DNA of 64,000 nucleotides, from NCBI GenBank assembly GCA_026984795.1, contig JALSRK010000024.1, positions 248,001 to 312,000 on the forward strand, given 5' to 3'. This stretch comes from Solibacteraceae bacterium (GTDB lineage Bacteria > Acidobacteriota > Terriglobia > Bryobacterales > Bryobacteraceae). Every line of letters begins with the position of its first letter. Position 1 is the stretch's first letter. Positions 35,010-43,727 of this stretch are shown one piece after another. The position numbers and the translations under genes are program-made. The notes beneath the pieces are model-generated. The model ran no database searches, was not told the origin of the DNA, and saw nothing but the letters and a program-made list of their open reading frames with translations.

Positions 35010-35077
35010 TCGCCCGCCGCTTCCCGGGCGCCGCTGGAGCCATGCTGGAGGGCCCCGACGGGGCGCCGGGATCCGAT

Positions 35078-36844
35078 TCATTCGAGCATTTCCCGCCGGG
35101 GCCTCTGGATGCCCAGTTTTCGCATCCGGTAGCGCAGCGTGTTCGGATGCAGGCCTAACAGAGTGGCGGCGCCCCGGGGCCCTTCGATCACCCAATTCGT
35201 CTTCTCCAGCACCCGGAGAATGTGTTCGCGCTGGACATCGGCGAGCCTGGCGGGCCGCGGGCCCCCGCCGGCCAGGCTCCCTTCCTGCAGTTCCGTGATC
35301 TCCAGGTACGGGCCTTCGGACAGAATCGCGGCCCGCTCGATCACATGCTGCAGCTCGCGGACGTTCCCCGGCCAGTCATACTCCATCAGGCGCCCCATGC
35401 CTTCCCGTGTCACCCCACGCAAGCGCTTGCCGAGGCGTCCAGCGATCCGGCGTACGAAATAATCGACCAGCAGCGGCACATCTTCCTTCCTCTCACGCAG
35501 CGGCGGCACCGTGATCGGGAAGACGTTGAGCCGGTAATAGAGATCCTGGCGGAACTTGCCCATCCGAACAGCCTCGGCGAGATCGCGGTTGGTGGCCGCA
35601 ATGACCCGCACGTCCACCTTCAGGGTCCGGTTCCCCCCCACTCTCTCGAATTGTCCCTCCTGCAGCACGGCCAAGAGCTTCACCTGGAGATCCGGAGGCA
35701 GGTCGCCGATCTCGTCGAGGAAGATCGCTCCGCCGTCCGCCAGCTCGAAGCGCCCGGCCCGGCGCGTGACCGCCCCGGTGAACGCCCCCTTCTCGTGCCC
35801 GAAGAACTCGCTCTCGATCAGCCCCGGAGCCAGGCCGGCGCAGTTCACCGTCACCAGCGGTCTGTGGCTGCGCAGGCTGAGCTGATGGATCAGCCGGGCC
35901 ACCACGCCTTTACCGGTGCCCGTCTCCCCTTGGATCAACACCGTCGTGTCGGTCGGCGCCACCGCCCGAACCTGCGCGAGCAGGCGTCGCATCGCCGGAC
36001 TTTCCCCCACCAGTTCTTCGAACGGCCGCTCCGCCCGCAGGATCTCCCGGAGATTGCGGTTCTCCTCCTCCAGGGCTGACCGGAGCCGCGCCACTTCCGC
36101 CACCCTCGCCGCCAGCTCGTCGTTCAGCCGGCGGAGTTCGAGCTCCAACTGTTTGCGTTCCGTGATGTCCCGCAGCAGAGCAACCCGCGCCGGTTCGCCC
36201 TTCCAGAGCACTTCCGCCACCCGCATTTCCACGTGGGACCGGGAGCCTTTCCTGGACGGGATCACCAGTTCGGTCACTTCCCCGGACACCACCGGCCTGC
36301 CGAACTGCGATCCCACCAGCTTCGTTGCCTTCGTCCCGAAAAGCCGCTCGCTCGCCGGATTGGCGTACCGCACCACGCCGGAGCTGTCCACGACCACCAC
36401 GCCGTCCGGACTCACGTGAATCAATTCATGGAAATCGTCGCCCGCTTCCGCCGGCCCCGGGCGCGCCCCTCGCGCCGCCTCCAGGAGCCGCCTCAGCGAA
36501 GAGCCGCTGAGCTCACTCTGCAGGACGTAACCCTTTGCTCCTCGCCTCACCGCCTCGGCCCCCGCGGTTTCATTACCTTCCCGGATCACTGCGACGACGG
36601 CACAGCCGACCCCGAGCGCACGGAGTTCCGAGATGATCGCCAGCTTGCGCTTCGCGTCGGCGAAAAGCGGTACGAGCAACAGGCACATGCCCTCCCGGCA
36701 CCGGGCAATCACTTCGTCGGCGTTTCGGACAACCCGGCAAGGAATCCTTTCGGCGGCCGCGGCAAGCTCATTGCGGAGCTGCTCCGCTTCCGCCGGCTCC
36801 GGGGCCAGCAACATCACTGCGTGCGTGGAGAATCCTTCTTTCAT
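35078..36844 (-). CDS. Sigma54-dependent activator with pseudo-receiver and PAS domains
   Basis: The product has 588 residues. Residues 8-125 look like a receiver fold, but the acidic pair, the phosphorylatable Asp (LLLVPLFAD at the third strand) and the final Lys-Pro are missing. A PAS domain (HVSPDGVVVVDSSGVVRYANPA...) and a coiled coil follow. The AAA+ domain has Walker A GETGTGKG, the sigma54-contact loop GAFTGA and FLDEIGDLP. A Fis-type helix-turn-helix closes (ATLLGLHPNTLRYRMRKLGI). The gene starts 32 bp after kaiB on the same strand, so it is the likely output regulator of the KaiBC module. Confidence 0.88.
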   Translation of the reverse strand: MKEGFSTHAVMLLAPEPAEAEQLRNELAAAAERIPCRVVRNADEVIARCREGMCLLLVPLFADAKRKLAIISELRALGVGCAVVAVIREGNETAGAEAVRRGAKGYVLQSELSGSSLRRLLEAARGARPGPAEAGDDFHELIHVSPDGVVVVDSSGVVRYANPASERLFGTKATKLVGSQFGRPVVSGEVTELVIPSRKGSRSHVEMRVAEVLWKGEPARVALLRDITERKQLELELRRLNDELAARVAEVARLRSALEEENRNLREILRAERPFEELVGESPAMRRLLAQVRAVAPTDTTVLIQGETGTGKGVVARLIHQLSLRSHRPLVTVNCAGLAPGLIESEFFGHEKGAFTGAVTRRAGRFELADGGAIFLDEIGDLPPDLQVKLLAVLQEGQFERVGGNRTLKVDVRVIAATNRDLAEAVRMGKFRQDLYYRLNVFPITVPPLRERKEDVPLLVDYFVRRIAGRLGKRLRGVTREGMGRLMEYDWPGNVRELQHVIERAAILSEGPYLEITELQEGSLAGGGPRPARLADVQREHILRVLEKTNWVIEGPRGAATLLGLHPNTLRYRMRKLGIQRPRREMLE

Positions 36845-36876
36845 CTCACTGCGTCGTTGGAAGCGAACGTAGACTG

Positions 36877-37218
36877 CTAGAAATCGTTCCCCCCTGCCTG
36901 ACCAGCCGCAACCGCAATCCCAAGGACGGTAAGCACCCGCGCTGGATCGTCGAGACTCCCCACGATCCGCTGGCTCTGTTTCCCCCTGGAGACCACCAGC
37001 GTGGGCGTCGCCAATATCTCATGGACGGCCGCCGCCTGGGGATCTTCTTCCACGTCGATCACTGCGGCGCTGCAACGCCCTTGCAAGTACTTGTCGCGAA
37101 TCAGTTCCAGTGTCCGCTGCGCCGTTGACGAGGCTGGCGCCGAGCCGAATATGAAGAGCTGAAAGACGAACTCTTCCGATTCCTCCCGAGCTCTTGTCCC
37201 TTCGATGGATCGCGTCAT
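36877..37218 (-). CDS. kaiB: KaiB-family protein
   Basis: From ATG 37218 (AGGAG 7 nt upstream) the protein has 113 residues; an upstream TTG at 37260 is less likely. After a charged N-terminus it shows the KaiB thioredoxin-like domain: FVFQLFIFGSAPASSTAQRT, AAVIDVEEDPQAAAVHEILA, TPTLVVSRG, RIVGSLDDPARVLTVLGI. These match the family positions for the partner-binding face. In cyanobacteria KaiB binds the KaiC ring after a fold switch. It lies between kaiC (168 bp away) and the sigma54 activator. Confidence 0.85.
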   Translation of the reverse strand: MTRSIEGTRAREESEEFVFQLFIFGSAPASSTAQRTLELIRDKYLQGRCSAAVIDVEEDPQAAAVHEILATPTLVVSRGKQSQRIVGSLDDPARVLTVLGIAVAAGQAGGNDF

Positions 37219-37386
37219 GCGCTGCTCCTCATCTTCGACACCTCCCTCTTCACTTCCCAACGGTCCGGCAAGCTTGCATAGCGTCCCGCAGACACCCGCC
37301 GTCGAACGGTTCGGCCGCCGTCCGGCGGACCGGACTTTTCTCCGTCACATTGGTCAGCCCCCGGTGGACAAGAGCCGGGCCGCAGA

Positions 37387-38853
37387 CTAGCGGGTGCGGA
37401 TCACCCGATCCGGCGGCCGCGCCCCCACCGGAGCCAGCCCTTTGCCCGTGATCTCATATTCCTGCGAGTCCGTAGAGTGAGCCGACCCCCGGGACCGCAA
37501 CACACGCAGGATCCTGCGGTATCCCTGCCCACCCTGCTCGTACCGGCAGACGAGCACCGTATCGGCGATTGACGAAAGGTACGCGATGCTGAGCGACCGG
37601 GCACCCAGCTCTCCCGTCAGTTCGCTCAGAAACAGAGCTGTGATCCGCCGCTGCCGGCAAATGTTCCCCAGGCGGATCAAGTAGTCGTGTGCGCCCTGAA
37701 ACGATCCCATGCGAAGGAAGGCCGAAACAGCGTCCACGACAATGTGCTTCGGTTGGAATTCAGCCGTCAGGGCGACCGTCTCGGCCAGATGCTGCTCCAC
37801 GCCCACCGACTCCGGCACCACCGCTCGGAACAGCAGCTTTCCTGCCCCGACTGCGGGGCGCAGATCGACCCCCACACGGCGCAGGTTCCGTAGAAGACTG
37901 TGCTCCGGCTCTTCGAAGCTCAAGTAGAGGACCTTCTCGCCGCGCTCACAGGCCGCCCTCGCGAAGGTCGCCGCCAGCGTCGTCTTCCCCGTTCCGGGCT
38001 CGCCGGCAATCAGAATCTCGGCCCCTACGCAGAATCCGCCCCCCAGGAGCGCGTCCAGCCAGCGGTACCCGCTCGTCACCTTACGCGCCATGGGGCCCTG
38101 GCCCAGGCCGACGATCGCTACCGGTATGACGCTTAGGCCGCGCTCCGTTATGACAAACGGACACTCGTTGGGAATGAATCCGGAACCCCGGTACTTCAGC
38201 ACCCTCAGCCGCCGGGTCGTGATCTGCGCCTCCACGCGCTGGTCCAGCTCCAGGAGACAATCCGCCGTCTCAGCCATGAGATGCAGCAGCGGGCTCCAGG
38301 CCGCCCCTGGGGTCCAATGGGACGTCTTGGCGGTGAGCACCAACGTAATCCCGCGCTGGCGAAGCGTCCGGTGGATCCGGAACAGTTCCCGGCGCCCGGC
38401 GGCTGGATCTTCGTACAGCCGCAGGAGCAGATCGAGTTCATCGATGGCGATCCGTCGCACGCCCCGGCTCTGCACCACCCTCGAGATCCGTTCCAGCAGG
38501 GGGTCAAACCGAAAATCGCCGATGATTTCCGAGTCAGCTGGGAACTCCGCCGGGAGCAGCGTGAGCGCTCCTTCGTTCTCCAGACTCTCCAGGTCGAGCC
38601 CGATCGAGAGCGCATCGGCGCGCAGCGCCTCTACGGGCTGATCGCAACTGACAAACAGTCCCGGCTGCCCGTTCGAGGCCCCTTCACAGAGGAACTGCAA
38701 ACAGAGGATGCTCTTGCCGGTGCCCGGTGAACCGACCACCACCGTCGTGCGGTTCTCCGGCAGGCCCCCGTGGAGGATCTCGTCCATGCCCCGGATGCCC
38801 GTGGGGACTTTACCGATGCCGGGGCCGGCGGCCCCCACACTTCTCGGTTCCAT
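37387..38853 (-). CDS. kaiC: KaiC-family double-RecA ATPase
   Basis: The product has 488 residues with two RecA-like domains. CI has Walker A GSPGTGKS (41-48), but the paired catalytic glutamates are replaced by Asp71-Gln72 (FVSCDQP). CII has Walker A GEPGTGKT (284-291), Glu314-Glu315 (LSFEEP) and the phosphorylation segment AYLSSIADT, with Ser427-Ser428 in place of Ser-Thr. The C-terminus stops 13 residues after TGKGL, so the tail that binds KaiA in cyanobacteria is absent, and no kaiA is present. It heads an operon with kaiB and a sigma54 activator. Confidence 0.93.
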   Translation of the reverse strand: MEPRSVGAAGPGIGKVPTGIRGMDEILHGGLPENRTTVVVGSPGTGKSILCLQFLCEGASNGQPGLFVSCDQPVEALRADALSIGLDLESLENEGALTLLPAEFPADSEIIGDFRFDPLLERISRVVQSRGVRRIAIDELDLLLRLYEDPAAGRRELFRIHRTLRQRGITLVLTAKTSHWTPGAAWSPLLHLMAETADCLLELDQRVEAQITTRRLRVLKYRGSGFIPNECPFVITERGLSVIPVAIVGLGQGPMARKVTSGYRWLDALLGGGFCVGAEILIAGEPGTGKTTLAATFARAACERGEKVLYLSFEEPEHSLLRNLRRVGVDLRPAVGAGKLLFRAVVPESVGVEQHLAETVALTAEFQPKHIVVDAVSAFLRMGSFQGAHDYLIRLGNICRQRRITALFLSELTGELGARSLSIAYLSSIADTVLVCRYEQGGQGYRRILRVLRSRGSAHSTDSQEYEITGKGLAPVGARPPDRVIRTR

Positions 38854-39478
38854 TCGGTGACTCCCTCCCGCAGACCTCGGCGCCCGGATAGTGGAGTCAG
38901 CGGATATTGCTGCTGCGCCTGGCTCGAAATGTGTTCTTGCGCCAGCCGTCCCGGGTGTGGCTACACCCTGCGGCCGTCCGGGCGGAAACGCAGTTTGCGC
39001 CGCAACAATGCTGGCTTAAGCTTATCCTAATTACCTATGGCGCCGCAAGACTATTTGTAGTTACCCGGAGTTACACTGCCACGGTAGCGCGTGCGCCAGG
39101 AAACCAAACGGCAAAGAACCTGAGGTCACGACCTTCGAGCCTGCGCCCACGCGGTTCCCTTCCGCAGCCTCGAACGCCACTTCGTCAGGCCTTACTCCTA
39201 ACTGCCTTCCGTGACTTTGGCGTTCCGCCGCCGCCCCGTAGCAGCGCCACGGTTCGCCCTGCTCCTTCCCGCACTGGCGATATCCATCCGCTCGCCACGA
39301 ATTTTCGTGGCGTGTACCAAATAGTCTCCGAAAGTTTTCGGCAAACATCCCCCGACGCTGCCGCGTTTCAGCCACCCGCTGGCCGGAAAAAATCGGCTCG
39401 GCCCGTCAATCGGTCCCCAACGCCCCTAAAGGATTGTAGGAAACCTGCGATTCCCAGGGTGAAGGAATACGCGTTCGA
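38854..39478. other. Intergenic region between kaiC and the hybrid kinase
   Basis: This 625-bp stretch separates the divergent kaiC operon and the kinase gene. It holds one perfect palindrome (39293-39312). The open frames that cross it have biased, low-complexity translations and no ribosome binding sites, and I see no gene in it. No sigma54-type -24/-12 pair with correct spacing was found. Confidence 0.6.
39293..39312. promoter_or_regulatory. Perfect palindrome in the kaiC-kinase intergenic region
   Basis: CGCCACGAA-TT-TTCGTGGCG has 9-bp arms around a TT centre. It could be an operator for a dimeric regulator or an RNA hairpin. The CCACGAA/TTCGTGG arms recur in the hairpin after dacB (33972-34021). 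Confidence 0.5.
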
Positions 39479-41923
39479 GTGACGGGCATGAGGAGACCGT
39501 TCGCCTTCGAGCCGGGAGATCGCGGTTGGCGGCGCAAGTTTGTCCGCTGGTGGCCGGTGTCTTCGCTCTCCGCCGCAAAGCGCTCCGGCGGCGGCCCGCC
39601 CGGCGGCTCCGAAGGGGCTCGCGCGGAGGCCGATGTAAACTGTTGCCCTTCCTGGGGGAGTGGCGCGCCGCCCGAGAGTTCGGGTCTCGGTGGGATGGCG
39701 GCGTGCGGTCCCCCTTCGCCATACTCGGACCCTTCGCCGCCCGACGGGCGCGCCGTGCCCGTAGCTGGTGGGATGGAAGAACTCTGGGAACGCATCCGTG
39801 GGCTGGAACTGAGCAACTCGGTGCTGGAGGCCCTGGCGCACCAGTCTGGCTGGGAGGCTTGCTCCAAGGTGTTGGAGTTGCTTCTCGAGGCGAGCGGCAG
39901 CCGTCTGGGTTACCTCGGGCGCCTTGAAGAGAGTGGGGCGCTTCTCTGTGCGGTCGCGGGGCTGGAGGCCCGCGGCGCGGACTTGCCGGACGGCCGCGTC
40001 GCGCCGATCCCCAGGCAGGAGTGGCCTGCCGTCTGGCGCTCGTGCCTCGAGCAGGGCGAAGTGGTCTGTCACAACTCTCTTGCCGCGCCCGCCCCGGCGA
40101 TTCCACGAGCGATTCGCCGCGCGATCGTCATCCCGCTTCGCAACGATGGAAACTGCGTCGGGCTCGTGTGTCTGGCCAACGGGGAGAACGCCTACAGCCA
40201 GGTTCAGCTCTGTCGCATCGCCGCTGCCGCCGAACCTTTGGGCCCGGCGCTTTGCTCGTGGCGCGAACAAGAACGCGCGGAGACCCACCGGCGCGAACTA
40301 GAGCGCCGGTGGAAACTCACTCAGTTCGCGATCGATCACTCTCCCGGAGTGGTATTGACCCTCGACCCTTCGGGAAGGGTCGTCTACGCCAACAAGACAG
40401 CCTGCCGGACCTTGGGCTATGGCGCTGAGGAATTGACGCTCAAGAGCATTCGGGATCTCTTGGACAGCCACTCCCGGGAATCTTGGGACGAGCTGTGGAA
40501 GGAACTTTTGAGGCGGCGGTCCTTGGAGTTCGAGGCGCGGTTCCAAACCAGCGCCGGCTCCTCTATTCCCTTCTCCGTCCTCGCCGGTCACCTGGAGTTC
40601 GACGGCCTGGAGTTCATAGCTTTGGTCTGCCGTGACATCTCCGACTATGTCGCCGCGCGGGAAGAACTTCTCGAGGCGCTCGAAAAGGAGCGCGAAGCGG
40701 CGAGACTGAAGTCGGAGTTCCTGGCCAACGTCAACCATGAGCTCCGCACGCCCTTGAATGCCATCATCGGGATGACCGATCTCCTGCTGGAGTCGCCGCT
40801 TTCGGAAGAGCAGCGCGAATACGTCAAGACCGTCGACCGCGCCTCCCATGACTTGCTGAAGATGATCGAGGACATCCTGGACCTCGAGAAGGTGGAAGCC
40901 GGAAAGCTGGAACTGCGCCAGGAAGCCTTCGACCCGGGCAAGCTGTTGGACAATGTGGCCGGGCTGTTCACCAAGGGAGCCCGGGAGAAGGGAATTCAGG
41001 TCTCCGTTGTCTGCGACCCGGCGCTGCCCCTCTCATTGGTCGGAGACGCCGGCCGGATCCGGCAGGTGCTGGTGAACCTCGTGAGCAATGCTGTGAAGTT
41101 CACCCCTTCGGGAGGCGTCACGATCCGGGCCGAGCCCCTGGAACGGAAAGGTTCCCGCGTGCGGGTGCGCTTCGCCGTGGAGGATTCCGGCATCGGCATA
41201 CCCGACGACAAGCGGGAAATGATCTTCGAGCGATTCTCGCAGGTGGACGGTTCACCCACCCGCGAACACGAGGGCGTCGGCCTTGGCCTGGCGATCGTGA
41301 AGGATCTGGTGGAGTTGATGGGCGGTGAACTCGGCGTGGATAGTCAAGTGGGCCGGGGATCGACCTTCTGGATCACACTATGGCTGCCGGCCGGTCCAGG
41401 CGGCCACCCTGTCCGCACCCACCGCGGACCTGCCGCGCCGGAGTCCGCTACCAGCCGCCGTTGGACCCGCGCTCCCCGCGTCCTCGTGGCCGAGGATAAT
41501 GCCGTCAACCGCAAAGTCGCCGTGCGCATGCTCGAGCGCCTGGGTTGCGCCGTCGATGCGGCCGCCGATGGGAGTGAGGCGGCGGACCTCGCCCTGAGAG
41601 GGGACTACGACCTTGTTTTCATGGATTGCGAAATGCCCGTGATGGACGGTTGCCAGGCGACCCGGCGCATCCGCCAGGGGGCGGGTCCGAGATCGCAGGT
41701 GCCGGTCATTGCCATGACCGCCCGGGTCATGAAAGGCGATATCGAAGCTTGCCTGGCCGCCGGTATGGACGACTACGTCCGCAAGCCCGTTCACTTGGAA
41801 GACTTGCGGCTCGTTCTGGAAAGGTGGGTGCGGCGGGAGGGCGGTCTCTCCGCCGTGCCGGGGTCCGCAGCGAGTGGGCAGGGACGTGCCCCCGGCCCGG
41901 TGGAGCAGGCCGGCCCAGGATAG
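39479..41923 (+). CDS. Hybrid histidine kinase / response regulator
   Basis: The longest frame has 814 residues from GTG 39479. Domain similarity begins at about residue 99 (MEELWERIRGLE), so ATG 39773 may be the true start. A GAF domain (105-260), a PAS domain (275-385), HisKA with His420 in NVNHELRTPLN, an HATPase domain, and a C-terminal receiver with Asp near residue 716 (LVFMDCEMPVMDG) follow. It has no membrane segment, so it is cytoplasmic. It is divergent from the kaiC operon and is a plausible input or output kinase of that module. It is co-oriented with the PAS membrane protein 18 bp downstream. Confidence 0.88.
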   Translation: MTGMRRPFAFEPGDRGWRRKFVRWWPVSSLSAAKRSGGGPPGGSEGARAEADVNCCPSWGSGAPPESSGLGGMAACGPPSPYSDPSPPDGRAVPVAGGMEELWERIRGLELSNSVLEALAHQSGWEACSKVLELLLEASGSRLGYLGRLEESGALLCAVAGLEARGADLPDGRVAPIPRQEWPAVWRSCLEQGEVVCHNSLAAPAPAIPRAIRRAIVIPLRNDGNCVGLVCLANGENAYSQVQLCRIAAAAEPLGPALCSWREQERAETHRRELERRWKLTQFAIDHSPGVVLTLDPSGRVVYANKTACRTLGYGAEELTLKSIRDLLDSHSRESWDELWKELLRRRSLEFEARFQTSAGSSIPFSVLAGHLEFDGLEFIALVCRDISDYVAAREELLEALEKEREAARLKSEFLANVNHELRTPLNAIIGMTDLLLESPLSEEQREYVKTVDRASHDLLKMIEDILDLEKVEAGKLELRQEAFDPGKLLDNVAGLFTKGAREKGIQVSVVCDPALPLSLVGDAGRIRQVLVNLVSNAVKFTPSGGVTIRAEPLERKGSRVRVRFAVEDSGIGIPDDKREMIFERFSQVDGSPTREHEGVGLGLAIVKDLVELMGGELGVDSQVGRGSTFWITLWLPAGPGGHPVRTHRGPAAPESATSRRWTRAPRVLVAEDNAVNRKVAVRMLERLGCAVDAAADGSEAADLALRGDYDLVFMDCEMPVMDGCQATRRIRQGAGPRSQVPVIAMTARVMKGDIEACLAAGMDDYVRKPVHLEDLRLVLERWVRREGGLSAVPGSAASGQGRAPGPVEQAGPG

Positions 41924-41941
41924 CAGCGAGGTGGTTCGAAC

Positions 41942-42565
41942 ATGAATGCTTTGCCCTCGATTGCCATTGTTCTTGTCCTGGTGGCCCTATGCTGGGCCAT
42001 CGTTCTCCTTCAAAAGGTCACCCGTGACCATTCGCGATTTCTCGTGGGCATGATCGGGTTGATGGCGACCTTCCATGGCTTGCGACAGTTGAAGTATTTG
42101 AACGTCGCCCCTCCCAAGATGGCCGAGATTGGCGGCCAGATCACCGACGTGCTGGTGGCCCTGCTGCTGTTCATCGCTCTCGTCATTCTCGACGGTGAGG
42201 TTGCCAGCCACCAGTCGGCTAAGATCCAGTTGCGGCTCTCCCAAGCCATGTTGCCTCCGTCACCTGTTTTCGACGGGAAGGTCGTTGCCCAGGCCATCGG
42301 CGCCCCGATCCAGGAAGCGCCCAGTACCGGCCTTCCCCGGAACAATACGCTCAGAAGGTTGATCGATGGGGCGCCAGTGGCCATAGTGGGCTTCGACCAG
42401 GGACGCCGGGTGATTCTCACCAATGGCGCCGCGGCGAAGCTCTTCGGGCTCGAGCAGGATCAGTTGATCGGTAAGGATCTGGCCGCGCTCAGCGCCGCCG
42501 TCGCTGGGTCGAAACCGGCCTGCGACGCCGGCAACGGCAGAAGCGCCTCCTCGGTCTCCGGCTGA
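41942..42565 (+). CDS. Membrane protein with a PAS domain and no kinase
   Basis: The product has 207 residues with a GAGGTGG ribosome binding site. Two membrane helices lie at residues 5-25 and 50-75, with a charged turn between. A short linker leads to a PAS core (LIDGAPVAIVGFDQGRRVIL, TNGAAAKLFGLEQDQLIGKD) that ends after about 55 residues, so the domain is truncated, and a disordered tail follows. No catalytic domain is present. It follows the hybrid kinase by 18 bp and could act as its membrane anchor or signal subunit. Confidence 0.7.
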   Translation: MNALPSIAIVLVLVALCWAIVLLQKVTRDHSRFLVGMIGLMATFHGLRQLKYLNVAPPKMAEIGGQITDVLVALLLFIALVILDGEVASHQSAKIQLRLSQAMLPPSPVFDGKVVAQAIGAPIQEAPSTGLPRNNTLRRLIDGAPVAIVGFDQGRRVILTNGAAAKLFGLEQDQLIGKDLAALSAAVAGSKPACDAGNGRSASSVSG

Positions 42566-42725
42566 ATCGGCGCCTGCGCTTGCGACGAGAGGCTGGCGGA
42601 CCGCCAGCGTCCGGGGCCGTCGCCTCTGTGTCGTTGCCGGCGCTCGCGGCGCCGAATCGAACGTTTCAGAGACCCGCTACTCACGGCCTTCTCCCAGTCC
42701 CGCCATTCCGATAAGCTGATCCTGT

Positions 42726-43727
42726 ATGTCTGAGAAGCTTCGCGGAGCCATCGTCGGGTGCGGCTACTTCGGCGGCATCCAGCTCGAAGCCTGGAGCCGT
42801 ATCCCCGATGCGGAAATCGTCGCCGCCTGCGATCTCGACCTCGCACGGGCGAAGGCCGCCGCCCCCCACGCCTATACCGACGCCGCCCGGATGCTCGACG
42901 AAGTGAAGCCGGACTTCCTCGACATCGCCACCCGGCCCGATTCGCACCTGCCCCTCGTCCGCCTTGCCGCCGAGCGCGGCGTCGCCGTCATCTGCCAGAA
43001 GCCCATGGCTCCGGACTGGCAACAGGCCGTCGAGATGGTCCGCACCGCCGAGCAGGCGGGCGTTCGGCTCATGATTCACGAGAACTGGCGCTGGCAACCC
43101 TGGTACCGGCAGGCGAGGCGGCTGATCGAGGAGGGCGCCGTCGGCCGCCCGCTCTTCTACCGCCTCGAAATGCGCCAGGGCGACGGCCTGGGCCCCAAGC
43201 CCTACCCGAAGCAGCCCTATTTCGTCGAGATGCCCCGGCTCATCATCTACGAGGCCGTCGTCCACCCCATCGACACCGCCCGCTTCCTGTTCGGCGAGAT
43301 CGAGGGCGTCTTCGCCCGCGCCCGGAAGGCGAACCCCATCATCGCCGGCGAAGACGGCGCCTTGCTCATCCTCAGCCACGCCCAGGGCCTGCACGGCTCC
43401 GTCGAGGGCAACCGCTACGTCGATCCCATCCCGCCCGGCCCCGCCATGGGCTGGGCCCAGATCGACGGCGAAGGCGTCTGCCTGCGCATCTCACCCAGCG
43501 GCGACGTCTACGTCGGCGAGCGTCTCGCCTGGCGCAACACCGTCAGCGAGGGCTACCGCGGCGATTGCGTCCGCGCCACCCAGCAGCACTTCATCGACTG
43601 CCTCCGCGAAGGCAAGCCCTTCGAGACAGGCGGCCGCGAGTACCTGAAGACCTTCGCCGCCGTCGAGGCCGCCTACGCCAGCCTGGAGCGCGGCTGCCTC
43701 GTCGATCCCCGCGAATGGAGCGCATGA
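42726..43727 (+). CDS. Gfo/Idh/MocA family oxidoreductase
   Basis: This 333-residue NAD(P)-dependent dehydrogenase of sugars or inositols has the Rossmann loop GAIVGCGYFGGIQLEAW, the strand DFLDIATRPDSHLP, and the catalytic Lys region VAVICQKPMAPDWQQAVEM, where the usual EKP is CQKP. The C-terminal domain contains HENWRWQPWYRQAR. Its stop overlaps the ATG of the next glycosyltransferase gene, so the pair may act on one sugar pathway. Confidence 0.86.
   Translation: MSEKLRGAIVGCGYFGGIQLEAWSRIPDAEIVAACDLDLARAKAAAPHAYTDAARMLDEVKPDFLDIATRPDSHLPLVRLAAERGVAVICQKPMAPDWQQAVEMVRTAEQAGVRLMIHENWRWQPWYRQARRLIEEGAVGRPLFYRLEMRQGDGLGPKPYPKQPYFVEMPRLIIYEAVVHPIDTARFLFGEIEGVFARARKANPIIAGEDGALLILSHAQGLHGSVEGNRYVDPIPPGPAMGWAQIDGEGVCLRISPSGDVYVGERLAWRNTVSEGYRGDCVRATQQHFIDCLREGKPFETGGREYLKTFAAVEAAYASLERGCLVDPREWSA

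Noticed and set aside
38854-39478. Sigma54 (-24/-12) promoter for the Kai operon
   Set aside because: TGGC and TGC boxes occur, for example near 38957, but the spacing is one base short of the required GG-N10-GC. No convincing site was found.
38907-39482. A 191-residue frame in the kaiC-kinase intergenic region
   Set aside because: Composition is random and Ser/Pro/Arg-rich, with no ribosome binding site or motif.
35078-42565. A kaiA gene in the Kai region
   Set aside because: All frames were examined. No KaiA-type four-helix domain was seen, and KaiC lacks the docking tail.
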